From Gordonibacter faecis (lineage in GTDB: Bacteria > Actinomycetota > Coriobacteriia > Coriobacteriales > Eggerthellaceae), in NCBI RefSeq assembly GCF_030077735.1, contig NZ_JASJEU010000001.1:1-53912 (forward strand): a stretch of DNA of 53,912 bases, written 5' to 3'. Every line of letters starts with the position of its first letter. Position 1 is the stretch's first letter. Position numbers and translations under genes: made by a program. This document shows positions 32,607 through 41,596 of this stretch, piece by piece. A model generated the notes under the pieces. It saw only the letters and a program-made list of their open reading frames with translations, searched no databases and was not told the DNA's origin.

Positions 32607-34259
32607 ATGGAACGCGTGAGGAAGAGGGTGTCTGTCCGGGCGGCGCTGCTTGCGGCCGCGCTGGCGCTCGTGTGTGCGTTTTTGTGTGCGCCGAGCGCGT
32701 GGGCAAGCCAGTTCGCCGACGTGCCTGACGATCACTGGGCGCAGGTGTCGGGCATTGTGGATCGTTCGGTTGAAGAGGGGCTCATCAAGGGTGTTGATAA
32801 TCCTGATGGGACGGTGAGTTTTCAGCCTGATGCGCAGGTGACGCGCGCGCAGGTGGCAACCATTCTCGCGCGTCTTGCGGGCGAGGATTTGCAGGGCGAC
32901 TATCCGGAAAATGCGACGTCATGGACGGATGCTCCGTCGCACGAGTGGTTCACGGGAGCGCTTAACTGGGCTGAGCAGACGGGCATTCTCAAGGGTGCCG
33001 ACGGTCGCGTTCGCCCCTATGATCCGGTGTCGCGTCAGGAGCTTGCCGCCATGGTGGCGCGCTTTGCTGAAACGTTCATGGGTGTGGAAACGGTGAGTGA
33101 CACCGATCGCCTGGGCAAATACGCCGATCGTTCGAGCATCGACGTGTGGGCTGAGGGCCCCGTGTCGTGGGCAGCGGAAAACGGCATCATGGGGGCAACG
33201 CCTACCATCAATGCACGCAACGGCGCCACGCGTGCCGAGACGGCTAAGATGGTGCTCGTGCTGTCCGATGGTGGCGTTCGCCAGCCCGACCTGCTGAAAA
33301 GCCACTTCCTTGCCGTTGGCCAGAGCGATGCCACCTTCGTGGAACTTCCCGGAGGAACATGCCTTCTTATTGATGCTGGTTCGGCAGCGAATGGGCCTGC
33401 CGTGGTGAAGTACGTGAAGTCGCTTGGTTACACGCGGATTGATTACGTGGTTGCTACCTGCGCTGATGCTAACCATGTGGGCGGTATGGCAGCGGTTGCG
33501 GAGGCGTTTGCCATCGGCACCGTATATGCGCCGCCGTGCGCTGAGGGCGAGAGCTGGGAAGGTATGCTCGACACGCTGAACGCCAAGGCCACAACGGTGA
33601 CGCGCGCCGTTGCAGGGAAAGGGTGGAGCGACGGGGCGTATGATGCGACCTACTCCGCTACGTTTGTAGCGCCTGATGCGACGGTTGGTGCTGGCTCGGC
33701 GGTTCTGCATATCGACTACGCGGGTAAGACGTTCCTCTTTACGGGCGATGCCACCGCTGATGCCTTGGTGCAGTGCACGCCTGGTCATGTGGATGTTCTC
33801 AAGGTAAGCGACCATGGATCTGATGCGGGCACGAACGAGGCGCTTGTCGCGCAGGCAACGCCGAACTTCTCGATTATCTCATGCGGAGCGGCTCCGAGCG
33901 ATAACGTGCTGTCGCTTCTGACCGGCAACGGATTTTTCCGGACGGACATTCAGGGAACGATCAGCGGCTTTACCGATGCGTCGAGCATCTGGTTTGACAA
34001 AGGTCCTCTGCGCTATGAGCCGCCTGTCGTAGAGCCTGAACCGGAGCCTGTGCCGCCAGTGGTGAATCCGGAGCCGGAACCTGTGCCGCCGGGTCCAGAT
34101 TTGAGTGCGACGGTGTGCGTGACCAAATCGGGCAAAAGCTATCACTATGATTGGTGCCCGACGCTCAGCAGGTCAAAGAACCTGACGTATATGAGCGCCG
34201 GCTCTGCGCAGTCGAGAGGCTATCGACCCTGCAAGGTCTGCAAGCCACCGCATGCGTGA
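32607..34259 (+). CDS. Exported SLH-domain protein with degenerate ComEC-like metallo-beta-lactamase domain
   Basis: 550 aa. Signal peptide (RAALLAAALALVCAFLC...WAS, ~10-34). Three S-layer homology repeats (~35-80, ~95-145, ~165-210) anchor it to the cell wall. Residues ~225-465 follow the ComEC/Rec2 metallo-beta-lactamase plan (FLAVGQSDATFVELPGGTCLLIDAG, FLFTGDATADAL, RTDIQGTI), but metal ligands are altered: the usual T-H-x-D-x-D-H reads TCADANH and HHGS reads DHGS, so hydrolase activity is doubtful. A Pro/Glu-Pro/Val linker (EPEPEPVPP repeated) leads to a C-terminal zinc-finger-like domain (VCVTKSGKSYHYDWCPTL...GYRPCKVCKPP) of the kind found at the end of secreted nucleases. ATG at 32607 with GAGAGGGGATGAG. 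TATACT at 32566-32571 may be its -10. Role on the cell surface unknown. Confidence 0.85.
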   Translation: MERVRKRVSVRAALLAAALALVCAFLCAPSAWASQFADVPDDHWAQVSGIVDRSVEEGLIKGVDNPDGTVSFQPDAQVTRAQVATILARLAGEDLQGDYPENATSWTDAPSHEWFTGALNWAEQTGILKGADGRVRPYDPVSRQELAAMVARFAETFMGVETVSDTDRLGKYADRSSIDVWAEGPVSWAAENGIMGATPTINARNGATRAETAKMVLVLSDGGVRQPDLLKSHFLAVGQSDATFVELPGGTCLLIDAGSAANGPAVVKYVKSLGYTRIDYVVATCADANHVGGMAAVAEAFAIGTVYAPPCAEGESWEGMLDTLNAKATTVTRAVAGKGWSDGAYDATYSATFVAPDATVGAGSAVLHIDYAGKTFLFTGDATADALVQCTPGHVDVLKVSDHGSDAGTNEALVAQATPNFSIISCGAAPSDNVLSLLTGNGFFRTDIQGTISGFTDASSIWFDKGPLRYEPPVVEPEPEPVPPVVNPEPEPVPPGPDLSATVCVTKSGKSYHYDWCPTLSRSKNLTYMSAGSAQSRGYRPCKVCKPPHA

Positions 34260-34298
34260 GGTGATGTGGGCGCGCGTGAGGTACGTTTGTAGGTAGAA

Positions 34299-34334
34299 GA
34301 AAGGTCGGCAAGCAGTGAGCTTCGCCGACCTTTC
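34299..34334. terminator. Bidirectional terminator hairpin
   Basis: GAAAGGTCGGC / GCCGACCTTTC, perfect 11-bp stem with a 14-nt loop, between the convergent SLH and adenine deaminase genes. Confidence 0.7.
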
Positions 34335-34377
34335 GTGTAGAGGAAGGTTCCTGCCGCTTTTGCAGCGAGCGGGAGGT

Positions 34378-36186
34378 TTACTCAACTTCTAAATTCGCGA
34401 ACTGGAACGTGGTGCAGTCTACCAGGCCGCGGTTGGTGAGGCGGAGTTCGGGGAGGCAGGCCAGCGGAATCAGGGCCATCGTCATGAAGGGGGAGGGCAT
34501 GGTGCAGCCGATCTCGGCCCAGGTCTTTTCGAGGGCGTGAACCTTTTCGCTCATCTCTTCGGCGGGCAGGGCGTCCATCAGGCCGGCGATGGGCAGTTCC
34601 ACGAGTCCCAGCACCTCGCCGTCGGCGACGACAACCATGCCGCCGCCGCAGGTGGCAAGCGTGTTTGCAGCGAGCGCCATGTCTTCGTCGTTCGTGCCCA
34701 CCACTAGCAGGTTGTGTGCGTCGTGTGCCACCGTGGAGGCCATCGCGCCGCGCTTGATGCCAAAGCCTTTGGTAAAGCCGTAGCCAAACTTTCCTGTTTC
34801 GTGATGACGTTCGAATACGAATGCCTTGAGGACGTCCTGGTCAACGTCTGATTCCAAGCGGCCATCTACGACGGGCAAATCCACGTGCGTCTCACGCGTG
34901 CCCACCTTGCCGGGGATAACCTCAATCGTGCGAATGCGCACCGTGTCGTCCTCGGCGGTGCCCTTGGGCGCGGGGATGGCGAACGCGTCTGGCGTGATCT
35001 TGCGGTCGAGGTGCATGGAGTGCGTCACCCACGCAGGGAATTCAAAAGGCGGCAGGTCGAACGTCGCGCGTCCGTTTTCGGCCACTACTTCGCCGTCGAT
35101 GAGTACGCGTGTTACCTGGAGGTGCTCGAGGTCATCCAAAAATACGAGGTCGGCACACTTGCCTGGGGTGATGGAGCCTAGGTCGTGGTCCATCTGGAAG
35201 CACTGCGCGCAGTTAATGGTGACCATCTGGATGGCGGTGATGGGGTCGATGCCTAGGCTTACGGCTACGCGCACGATGTGGTCGAGGTGCCCGTCGGCTA
35301 CGAGGGTGTGCGGGTGCGTGTCGTCGCTCACCAGCAGGGCGAAGCGCGTGTCGATGTCCTGTGCGAGCACCGCTTCGGCCAGTACCGGCAAATCTTTCCA
35401 GGCCGACCCGTAGCGCAGCTGTGCATACATGCCGAGGCGCATCTTGGCGAGCGCGTCTTCGGCGCGCGTGGACTCGTGGCAGCAGCGCACGCCGGAGGCG
35501 ACGTAAGCGTTGAGGCCCTGGTCGGTCTCGGGAAGCGAGTAGTGGCCGGTGACAATCTTGCCGGCCTTCAGCGTTTCGGCCACCTCACCGTGTGCGTGGT
35601 CGGTGCCGGCGAGGATGCCGGGAAAGTTCATCATCTCGCCGAGGCCGACGACGTTGGGCCAGTTCATGGATTCCGCGATGTCATCGGGGCCCACGAACGA
35701 GCCCGTGTCTTCGAAGCCAGGCACAGCCGGTACGCACGAGGGCGTGGTGATCATCGCTTTGAGCGGCGTGCGCGCGGCGTCTTCCGCCATCACCTTCACG
35801 CCGTCGAGGCCAAGCACGTTGCAGACCTCGTGCGGATCCCAGTAGATGCCCGTGGTGCCGTGCGGCACAACCGCGCGCGCGTATTCGCCGGCGCCCATCA
35901 TGGAAGACTCCACGTGGATGTGCCCATCAAGGAATCCGGGTGCGAGATACTGCCCCTGCGCGTCGATGACCTGCGTGTTCTCGCCAATGCAGTGGTCGGC
36001 GTGACCGACGTAAGCAATGCGCCCTTGGGCGATAGCCACGTCGATGTCCTCCTGGATTTCGGCCGTACACACATTTACCAGCTTCGCATGTGTGATCACG
36101 AGGTCAGCCGCCTCACGCCCCTGCGCCACCCCCGCCAACGTCTGCGAACACTCCCACAACGGCTTCTTACAAAAGGTATTAATCAT
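34378..36186 (-). CDS. ade: Adenine deaminase
   Basis: 602 aa amidohydrolase converting adenine to hypoxanthine in purine salvage. Metal-binding DGHIHVESSMM, HGTTGIYWDPHEVCNVLG, VVGLGEMMNFPG, GHYSLPETDQGLNAYVASGVRCCHEST, and LLVSDDTHP are as in adenine deaminases, and the C-terminal adenine-deaminase domain (GAMASTVAHDAHNLLVVGTNDEDM) is complete. ATG at 36186 (MINTFCKK) has AAGGAG 7 nt upstream; the longer open frame to 36273 lacks similarity. Single gene, convergent with the SLH gene; a long AT-rich gap lies upstream. No purine riboswitch was recognised in the leader. Confidence 0.93.
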   Translation of the reverse strand: MINTFCKKPLWECSQTLAGVAQGREAADLVITHAKLVNVCTAEIQEDIDVAIAQGRIAYVGHADHCIGENTQVIDAQGQYLAPGFLDGHIHVESSMMGAGEYARAVVPHGTTGIYWDPHEVCNVLGLDGVKVMAEDAARTPLKAMITTPSCVPAVPGFEDTGSFVGPDDIAESMNWPNVVGLGEMMNFPGILAGTDHAHGEVAETLKAGKIVTGHYSLPETDQGLNAYVASGVRCCHESTRAEDALAKMRLGMYAQLRYGSAWKDLPVLAEAVLAQDIDTRFALLVSDDTHPHTLVADGHLDHIVRVAVSLGIDPITAIQMVTINCAQCFQMDHDLGSITPGKCADLVFLDDLEHLQVTRVLIDGEVVAENGRATFDLPPFEFPAWVTHSMHLDRKITPDAFAIPAPKGTAEDDTVRIRTIEVIPGKVGTRETHVDLPVVDGRLESDVDQDVLKAFVFERHHETGKFGYGFTKGFGIKRGAMASTVAHDAHNLLVVGTNDEDMALAANTLATCGGGMVVVADGEVLGLVELPIAGLMDALPAEEMSEKVHALEKTWAEIGCTMPSPFMTMALIPLACLPELRLTNRGLVDCTTFQFANLEVE

Positions 36187-36582
36187 GTCAGTCTCCTTAG
36201 AGAGCAGATTGCCACCACCACAACACAACCCAACGCCGCCATTATCGCTTCTTGCATTACCAAGACCAACCAAGAGAAAAAGATTCCAACGGGAATGCGC
36301 AAAGGTATGTAATTCGTAACAAAGATGTATTGAAGAGTTTAATAGGTTCGGCCAGCATAACGCTTAGTTAAACGAGCAAAAGTAACTAAAGCTTTACTAT
36401 ACAGGTTGGTGCTTATAGTGTTGATACTGCTTCCATGTTGACAGAGCCGTTGACATATATTACTTTTTTATAATCATAAGATAAATAATGTAATTAAATT
36501 TCTGAGTTGAAAATGTTCTTCTAATCGGTAAACGCATTATTATTAGTAGTTTTGTTTCATTATTAAATGAGAGGGGTCATAA
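36187..36582. other. AT-rich gap, no recognised gene
   Basis: 396 bp; the part from about 36300 is strikingly AT-rich against GC-rich surroundings. It contains two TTGACA hexamers 12 bp apart (36438, 36450) and a TATAAT at 36469-36474, but spacings (25 and 13 bp) do not fit a standard promoter. It must hold the leader of ade (minus) and the start signals of the small gene at 36583 (plus). Looks like a scar of foreign DNA. Confidence 0.6.
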
Positions 36583-36774
36583 ATGCCACAGGAAATGAAA
36601 CAGATGATTTGCAGGGTTCGGTTGGAATCTGATCGTATCAGGGAAAGGAAGGGAAAAACGGATCATGTACGTTTCGAAGTGGATGGGGCGAGAAAGACTA
36701 TCACGTTTCATGCGCATTGGAGGAAATTGAGTAGCAAGATTTTTGATGTTATCAAGATGATAGCAAGTTGGTGA
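36583..36774 (+). CDS. Small hypothetical protein in AT-rich DNA
   Basis: 63 aa (MPQEMKQMICRVRLESDRIR...). ATG at 36583 has a good ribosome site, GAGAGGGG, about 7 nt upstream. Basic, with a charged first half and DVIKMIASW at the end; no family recognised. Base composition and codon use (many AT-ending codons) differ from all neighbours, so it is likely foreign or a fragment of a larger mobile gene. Real expression is uncertain. Confidence 0.4.
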   Translation: MPQEMKQMICRVRLESDRIRERKGKTDHVRFEVDGARKTITFHAHWRKLSSKIFDVIKMIASW

Positions 36775-36964
36775 AGGTAAGTCGACTTATGTTGCCCATC
36801 ATCGGCTGGAATGCATCAAAAGAGAAAGGCTTTTGCGGCGAGGAAATAGTAGAATCAGGGGCATCTTTTCTTGCACCTCGGGTCGCAATCAACCGTTGCG
36901 TTGAATCGTGGGGGTTGGGTGGGGGCGTGGTAGAATGGCTGGTCGGGTAGCGGAAGGCATAAAA

Positions 36965-38098
36965 ATGAAGATTGCGGTGAGTGCGTGTATGCTGGGGGAG
37001 CCTTGTCGGTATGATGGGGCTTCTAAGCCGGTGGAGGTGGTCGGCGCGCTCAAAGCGACCCATGATCTTGTACCCGTGTGCCCTGAGGTGGCTGGTGGGT
37101 TGCCGATTCCACATCCGCCGTGTGAAATTGTCACGGCTGAGCGCGCTCTTCGCGTCATTGACGCGCAGGGGGCCGATCAAACGGACGCCTTCCTTGCAGG
37201 TGCTCGTCAGGTGGTGGAACTCGTTAAGAACGAGGGCTGTAACCTGGCCATATTGAAGGCGAAAAGCCCCTCGTGCGGGTGTGGGCGCATCTATGATGGC
37301 ACATTTTCGAACACGCTGGTGCCGGGCTATGGCGTGGCGGCGCGTCTGCTGCGTGGCGAGGGTATCCGCGCGATCAGCGAGGAACTTCTCAGCGCCTGCT
37401 TACAAGCGGCGGAAGCGCACGGGCATGGCCACAAGCCGCCGGTCCTGGCATCGTCTGCGCAGGAATGTCCCGCTCTCGTGACGGAGCGTCTCGTGCTCCG
37501 TCCGCTTGCCGAAAGTGATGCCCCCGACGTGTTCGCCTACTGCTGCGACAGCGACGTGGGGGCCGATGCGGGGTGGCCCGCGCATCGCTCGGAGGCGGAC
37601 GCGCTTGATTTCATTCGCACGGCGGGCGCTGCGCCGCACGTGTTTGGCGTGTTCGAGCGCCTCAATACCGATGAAACAGGTAATGTTTCGTGCGAACAGC
37701 CGGCGGTCCTCTCCGCCAATGAGTTGCCGCCAACAGGCCCCTGCATCGGCTCAGTCGGCCTCATCCCCGATCCGCAGCGTCGCAACCCTGACTGTCTCAT
37801 GCTGGGCTACGCGCTCGCAAAACCGGCGTGGGGTCGCGGTCTCATGACCGAGGCCGCGCGCGAGGTCATTCGCTACGGCTTCGAAGAGCTGGGCCTCCCC
37901 CTCATCACCTGCACGCACTACACGTTCAACAACCGCTCGCGCCGCGTCATCGAGAAATGTGGCTTCATGCGTGAAGGAACGCTCCATGGCGGCGAGGCGA
38001 CGCCGGACGGCCTCATGCAGGACCTGGCCCTTTACTCGCTTGCGGCCTCGGCATGGCAGGAAGCGGCCGGTGACAACTGCTTCGCGCCGGGAGCCTAG
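36965..38098 (+). CDS. DUF523 - GNAT acetyltransferase fusion
   Basis: 377 aa. Residues ~1-145 are a DUF523 domain (VSACMLGEPCRYDG; VPVCPEVAGGLPIPHPPCEI; LKAKSPSCGCGRIYDGTFS), with conserved cysteines that may hold a metal cluster. Residues ~165-350 are a RimJ/RimL-type GNAT domain (LVTERLVLRPLAESDAPDVF; GYALAKPAWGRGLMTEAAREVIRYGF; NNRSRRVIEKCGF). Within the GNAT part, about 27 residues (NTDETGN...PPTGPC, nt ~37668-37745) lie between VFERL and IGSVGL, where family members have only a few residues; the DNA there contains GGCGG-TCCTCT-CCGCC. ATG at 36965 with GGAAGG 7 nt upstream. Acetyl acceptor and DUF523 function unknown. It probably heads an operon with the two nuclease genes downstream. 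Confidence 0.85.
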   Translation: MKIAVSACMLGEPCRYDGASKPVEVVGALKATHDLVPVCPEVAGGLPIPHPPCEIVTAERALRVIDAQGADQTDAFLAGARQVVELVKNEGCNLAILKAKSPSCGCGRIYDGTFSNTLVPGYGVAARLLRGEGIRAISEELLSACLQAAEAHGHGHKPPVLASSAQECPALVTERLVLRPLAESDAPDVFAYCCDSDVGADAGWPAHRSEADALDFIRTAGAAPHVFGVFERLNTDETGNVSCEQPAVLSANELPPTGPCIGSVGLIPDPQRRNPDCLMLGYALAKPAWGRGLMTEAAREVIRYGFEELGLPLITCTHYTFNNRSRRVIEKCGFMREGTLHGGEATPDGLMQDLALYSLAASAWQEAAGDNCFAPGA

Positions 38099-38111
38099 GG
38101 GACGCCGCATC

Positions 38112-38792
38112 ATGGGAAACAACGCTACAAAGCCGCCAACCATCGACGAGCAACAAATTCGCAAAACAAGCGCGGCGCTTATGCAACTAGGACGGAAGAA
38201 CCCGCTCGTGGCGCTCCTTATTGCGCTTGTGCTGGTGGCGGTGGTCGGCGTCAGCTGGCTTGGTTCGCTGCAGCAGGAAGCCACTGAGTCCAACCAAGCG
38301 CCCACCCAGGTTGACGCATCGCAGCTAGCCGTCGCCGATGAAGTGGGGCTTGAGCAGGCGGAAGTCATCCGCGTCGTCGACGGGGATACGCTCAAAGTGC
38401 GCACCTCGTCAGGCGAGACCACCGTGCGTCTCATCGGTATGGATACGCCGGAAAGCGTCGCGCAGGAGGAATGGCGCAACTGTGAAGAGGGTGTCATCGC
38501 CTCGAACTACACGAAGTCGCTCGTTGCCTCCGGAAGCACCGTGTGGCTCTCGCGCGACGTGTCCGACACCGACCGCTACGGGCGGCTGCTGCGTTACGTG
38601 TGGCTCAAACAACCCACTGACCTGCGTAATGAAAACGAAATTGCGAACAACATGCTGAACGCCATCCTCGTGCGCGAGGGTTATGCGCAAGCGAAGTACT
38701 ATCGACCCGACACAACGCTCCATGACCTGTTCGAACGCTGGGGCAACGAGGCTGCCGCCGCCGGCAAGGGAGTGTCGTACAAGTGGGCATAA
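38112..38792 (+). CDS. Membrane-anchored staphylococcal-type nuclease (SNase)
   Basis: 226 aa. One N-terminal membrane segment (PLVALLIALVLVAVVGVSWLG, ~30-50) followed by an extracytoplasmic SNase domain (~78-225): VIRVVDGDTLKV, VRLIGMDTPES, DRYGRLLRYVWL, with the calcium-binding Asp and catalytic Arg/Glu-type positions in place. Cuts DNA and RNA phosphodiester bonds. ATG at 38112 with AGGGGA about 10 nt upstream. 13 nt after the DUF523-GNAT gene; its last codons overlap the start of the GIY-YIG gene. May serve nutrient nucleic-acid use at the cell surface. Confidence 0.88.
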   Translation: MGNNATKPPTIDEQQIRKTSAALMQLGRKNPLVALLIALVLVAVVGVSWLGSLQQEATESNQAPTQVDASQLAVADEVGLEQAEVIRVVDGDTLKVRTSSGETTVRLIGMDTPESVAQEEWRNCEEGVIASNYTKSLVASGSTVWLSRDVSDTDRYGRLLRYVWLKQPTDLRNENEIANNMLNAILVREGYAQAKYYRPDTTLHDLFERWGNEAAAAGKGVSYKWA

Positions 38793-39220
38793 ACGGCTCG
38801 AAACAGCAGGCCAGCAAGCTGCAGAAACCTACGACCGCCGAGGCGAAGAACCACGCAAAGCAAACAGCGGAACCCACCTCCGCAGACCCCTCTGACTCTC
38901 CCTCCTTCTTCATGTACGTGCTCACCTGCGCCGACGGCACACTCTACACGGGCTACACAACGGATGTCGAGCAGCGCGTGTGCGTGCACAACGCCGGCAA
39001 GGGCGCGAAATACACGCGCTCGCGCACGCCGGTGCAGGTGGTGGCGCAGGCTCGCTTTGCCACCAAGCACGAGGCCATGAGCGCGGAATACCACTTCAAA
39101 CGCCTATCGCGCAGCGCGAAAGAACGCTTGCTCGCCCGCGCCCGCACGGAAGACTTCGCCAACATCCTCGCAGAACGATGGGGCGAAACGGGGGAGGCTA
39201 ACGCCGCTTCTTACCAATAA
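38783..39220 (+). CDS. GIY-YIG nuclease domain protein (UPF0213/YhbQ-like)
   Basis: 145 aa. GTG at 38783 overlaps the end of the SNase gene by 10 nt; GGGAG is about 10 nt upstream. The first ~42 residues are Lys/Ala/Thr-rich and disordered. Then MYVLTCADGTLYTGYTTDVEQRVCVHNAGKGAKYTRSRTPV, a GIY-YIG core with the second motif as YTG, typical of the YhbQ/UPF0213 group of small single-domain nucleases. A start at MYVL (38912) is possible. Its function in the cell is not well known; related proteins are thought to cut branched DNA. Confidence 0.82.
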   Translation: MGINGSKQQASKLQKPTTAEAKNHAKQTAEPTSADPSDSPSFFMYVLTCADGTLYTGYTTDVEQRVCVHNAGKGAKYTRSRTPVQVVAQARFATKHEAMSAEYHFKRLSRSAKERLLARARTEDFANILAERWGETGEANAASYQ

Positions 39221-39254
39221 GAGATAAGCCCTTTCATGTGCGCAAAGTTGTGGA

Positions 39255-39279
39255 AGGTGCGCGTGCAGCGCCGGCACCT
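39255..39279. terminator. Possible hairpin between convergent genes
   Basis: AGGTGC-GCG / CGC-(CG)-GCACCT: 9 pairs with a 2-nt bulge, between the GIY-YIG gene and the OtsA-OtsB gene. No T-run. Confidence 0.35.
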
Positions 39280-39322
39280 CCCGCCGCCCGGATTAAAGCG
39301 CACGCGCGCGCCAGCCTGAGTC

Positions 39323-41596
39323 CTACGCCAACGCCCGCTCCCGCGGCGCTTCTGCGGTCACCTGCAACCCGTTGCACTCGGCACGCAGGGCTTCTTCGTC
39401 GCATACGGCCGCCAGCTTTTCCAGCAATTCGCGCATCTCGGCGCAGTTTTTCAGCGCGAAGCGGGCTCGGGTGGGGCCGTCGCCTATCTTGATGGTCCAG
39501 GCGGTCTCCGGGGCGGCTTCGAACACGTCCTCGTCGGTGCGGTCGTCGCCAGCGGCCAGCACAAAGTCGAACGAGGGATCGCGGAACCAGCGGCGGGCGG
39601 CATGGCCCTTATCGACGCCGCGGGGCTTCACTTCCACCACCTTATTGCCGTCCATGAGTGCTAACCCGCGGTCGGCCAAGCCGTCTCCCAACGCGTTTTT
39701 CAACTCGATCACGCGGCGTTCGGCCAGCTCCTGGCTGCACATGCGATAATGCCACACCAAAGAATAGTCCTTTTCTTCCAGAAGAGACCCCGGGGTGCGA
39801 TCCACGAAATCAGCCAGCACACCGCGCACCGAATGCTTCCAGGAATCGTCAAGCGGCTCTTCCATCTCCCAGGTGTCCTGTCCGCGGCCGCGATACCACA
39901 CGCCATGCTCGGCCACCAGGTCAACCGGCAAATCGCCCAGCCACGATTCCAGCGTCGCACGATCGCGGCCCGACACCACGGCAACCGTGGTGCGCAGGTT
40001 GGACCCCAGGCGACGCAGTAGTGCACGCAGCCGCTCGTCGGGTGCCACGCGCGTCGGATCATCCGAAAACGCCATCAGCGTGCCGTCGTAGTCCAAAAGC
40101 AGCACCCGCTGTCGTGCCGCGCGAAACGCCTCCACAAGCCGCTCAGATGAGGTGGGCCCCAACAGGTGCGCGCTCAACCCGGCCTGGCGATCCTTCACGC
40201 TATCAACCGCAGCAAGAAATTCGCGCGCCCACTTCTTCGACGTGTAGCGCGCCAGGCGCTCCTGCATGGGCGCGTTGCGTCGCCGCTGCTCGGCCACCGG
40301 CATGGTGAGAGCGCATTCCATGGCGTCCACAACCCCTTCCAAGTCGAAGGGGTTCACCGTCAGCGCCTCGTTCAACTCGTAGGACGCGCCCGCCATCTCG
40401 GAGAGCACGAGCGCGCCACCTTCGCCATCGTGGCAGGCCAAATACTCCTTGCACACCAGGTTCATGCCGTCGCGTAACGGCGTGACCAGCATGACATCGC
40501 TCGCCGCGTACAGGCTGACCAGCTGATCGAACGGTAGCGACCGGTAGTAATAGTCCACGGGCGTCCAATCCATAGTGGAATGCTTCCCGTTGATGCGCCC
40601 CACGAGCCCATCCACCTGCTTCTTGAGCGCCTGATACGACGCCACCCCCTCGCGCGAAGGCACCGTGACCAGCACCAATACCACGCGTCCCTTCCATTCA
40701 GGATGCCTGTCAAGAAACGCATCGAACGCCTGAAGCCTATCGGGAATGCCCTTGGAGTAGTCCAGCCGCTCCACCGAAAGCATGATCTTGCAGCCCTCGT
40801 GGCCCTTCTCTTCGGAAAACGCCGTTACCAGTTCGCGCACCTCGGGCTTGCGCGCCGCCGTGCGGAACCGTTCGTAGTCGATGCCGAGCGGGAAGGCGTC
40901 CGCCTGCACGAGGCGGCCCTCCACAAACAGCGTGCCGCTGGCATTCTCGATGCCTGCCACGCGCCGGCAACTCGACAGAAAATGGCGCACGTAATCGTAG
41001 GCGTGAAAGCCAATGAGGTCGGCCCCCAGCACGCCGCGCAGAAGCTCGCTGCGCCACGGCAGCATGCGAAACGTCTCAAAATCGGGGAAGGGAATGTGCA
41101 GGAAGAACCCAATCGAGGCGCCGGCCAGCGCCTCGCGCAGCATCGACGGCAACAGCATCAGGTGGTAGTCGTGCACCCAAATGGTGTCACCCTCGCGCGC
41201 CTCGGCCAGCACCGCATCGCGAAACCGCTCGTTCACGCGCACGTAAGCTTCCCACGCTTCTTCGTCGAAGCGCGTGTGCTGGGGAAAGCCGTGGAAGAGC
41301 GGCCACAGCGCCGAGTTCGAAAAGCCCTCGTAGTACAACTCCGCGTCGTGCGCGTCCAAGTGCACGGGCTTGCAGGCGCGCTCGCTCAAGGCCTGTTCAA
41401 AGCGCCGCCGCGCCCCTTCGTCCAAGCTTTCCGGCTCATCCGCCCAGCCAATCCACAGGTTCCCGGGATGCTCGTGCAGCGGTTCCAAACCTGCAACCAA
41501 TCCGCCCACGCTACGCGTGAAGGAAAAGCCGTCTTGCCCCTCCGCTTCAACGCGGTAGGGGAGTCGGTTCGATACGATAATGAGGCGCTTATCCAT
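39323..41596 (-). CDS. otsAB: Bifunctional trehalose-6-phosphate synthase/phosphatase
   Basis: 757 aa fusion. Residues ~1-475 are OtsA (GT20): LIIVSNRLPYRV, GGLVAGLEP, WIHDYHL-type WVHDYHLMLLPSMLR, LDYSKGIPDRLQAF (VERLDYSKG), RDGMNLVCKEYLAC. It joins UDP- or GDP-glucose to glucose-6-phosphate. Residues ~495-735 are OtsB, a HAD phosphatase: LLLDYDGTL (nucleophile Asp ~500), VVSGRDR, VEVKPRGVDKGHAARRW, AAGDDRTDEDVF. ATG at 41596 has AAGGTGG 6 nt upstream. The fusion makes trehalose, an osmolyte and stress protectant, in one protein. It stands alone between convergent and divergent neighbours. OtsA-OtsB order as in yeast Tps2-like and some bacterial fusions. Confidence 0.93.
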   Translation of the reverse strand: MDKRLIIVSNRLPYRVEAEGQDGFSFTRSVGGLVAGLEPLHEHPGNLWIGWADEPESLDEGARRRFEQALSERACKPVHLDAHDAELYYEGFSNSALWPLFHGFPQHTRFDEEAWEAYVRVNERFRDAVLAEAREGDTIWVHDYHLMLLPSMLREALAGASIGFFLHIPFPDFETFRMLPWRSELLRGVLGADLIGFHAYDYVRHFLSSCRRVAGIENASGTLFVEGRLVQADAFPLGIDYERFRTAARKPEVRELVTAFSEEKGHEGCKIMLSVERLDYSKGIPDRLQAFDAFLDRHPEWKGRVVLVLVTVPSREGVASYQALKKQVDGLVGRINGKHSTMDWTPVDYYYRSLPFDQLVSLYAASDVMLVTPLRDGMNLVCKEYLACHDGEGGALVLSEMAGASYELNEALTVNPFDLEGVVDAMECALTMPVAEQRRRNAPMQERLARYTSKKWAREFLAAVDSVKDRQAGLSAHLLGPTSSERLVEAFRAARQRVLLLDYDGTLMAFSDDPTRVAPDERLRALLRRLGSNLRTTVAVVSGRDRATLESWLGDLPVDLVAEHGVWYRGRGQDTWEMEEPLDDSWKHSVRGVLADFVDRTPGSLLEEKDYSLVWHYRMCSQELAERRVIELKNALGDGLADRGLALMDGNKVVEVKPRGVDKGHAARRWFRDPSFDFVLAAGDDRTDEDVFEAAPETAWTIKIGDGPTRARFALKNCAEMRELLEKLAAVCDEEALRAECNGLQVTAEAPRERALA

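Noticed and set aside
36187..36420. Purine riboswitch before ade
   Set aside because: No conserved purine-aptamer junction bases or matching stems were seen on the minus strand.
36438..36474. Tandem TTGACA hexamers with TATAAT as a promoter
   Set aside because: Spacings of 25 and 13 bp do not fit a sigma-70 promoter; in AT-rich DNA these hexamers can arise by chance.
36768..36950. 60-codon frame before the DUF523 gene
   Set aside because: No good start or ribosome site, overlaps the end of the small gene at 36583, and its sequence looks like intergenic DNA.
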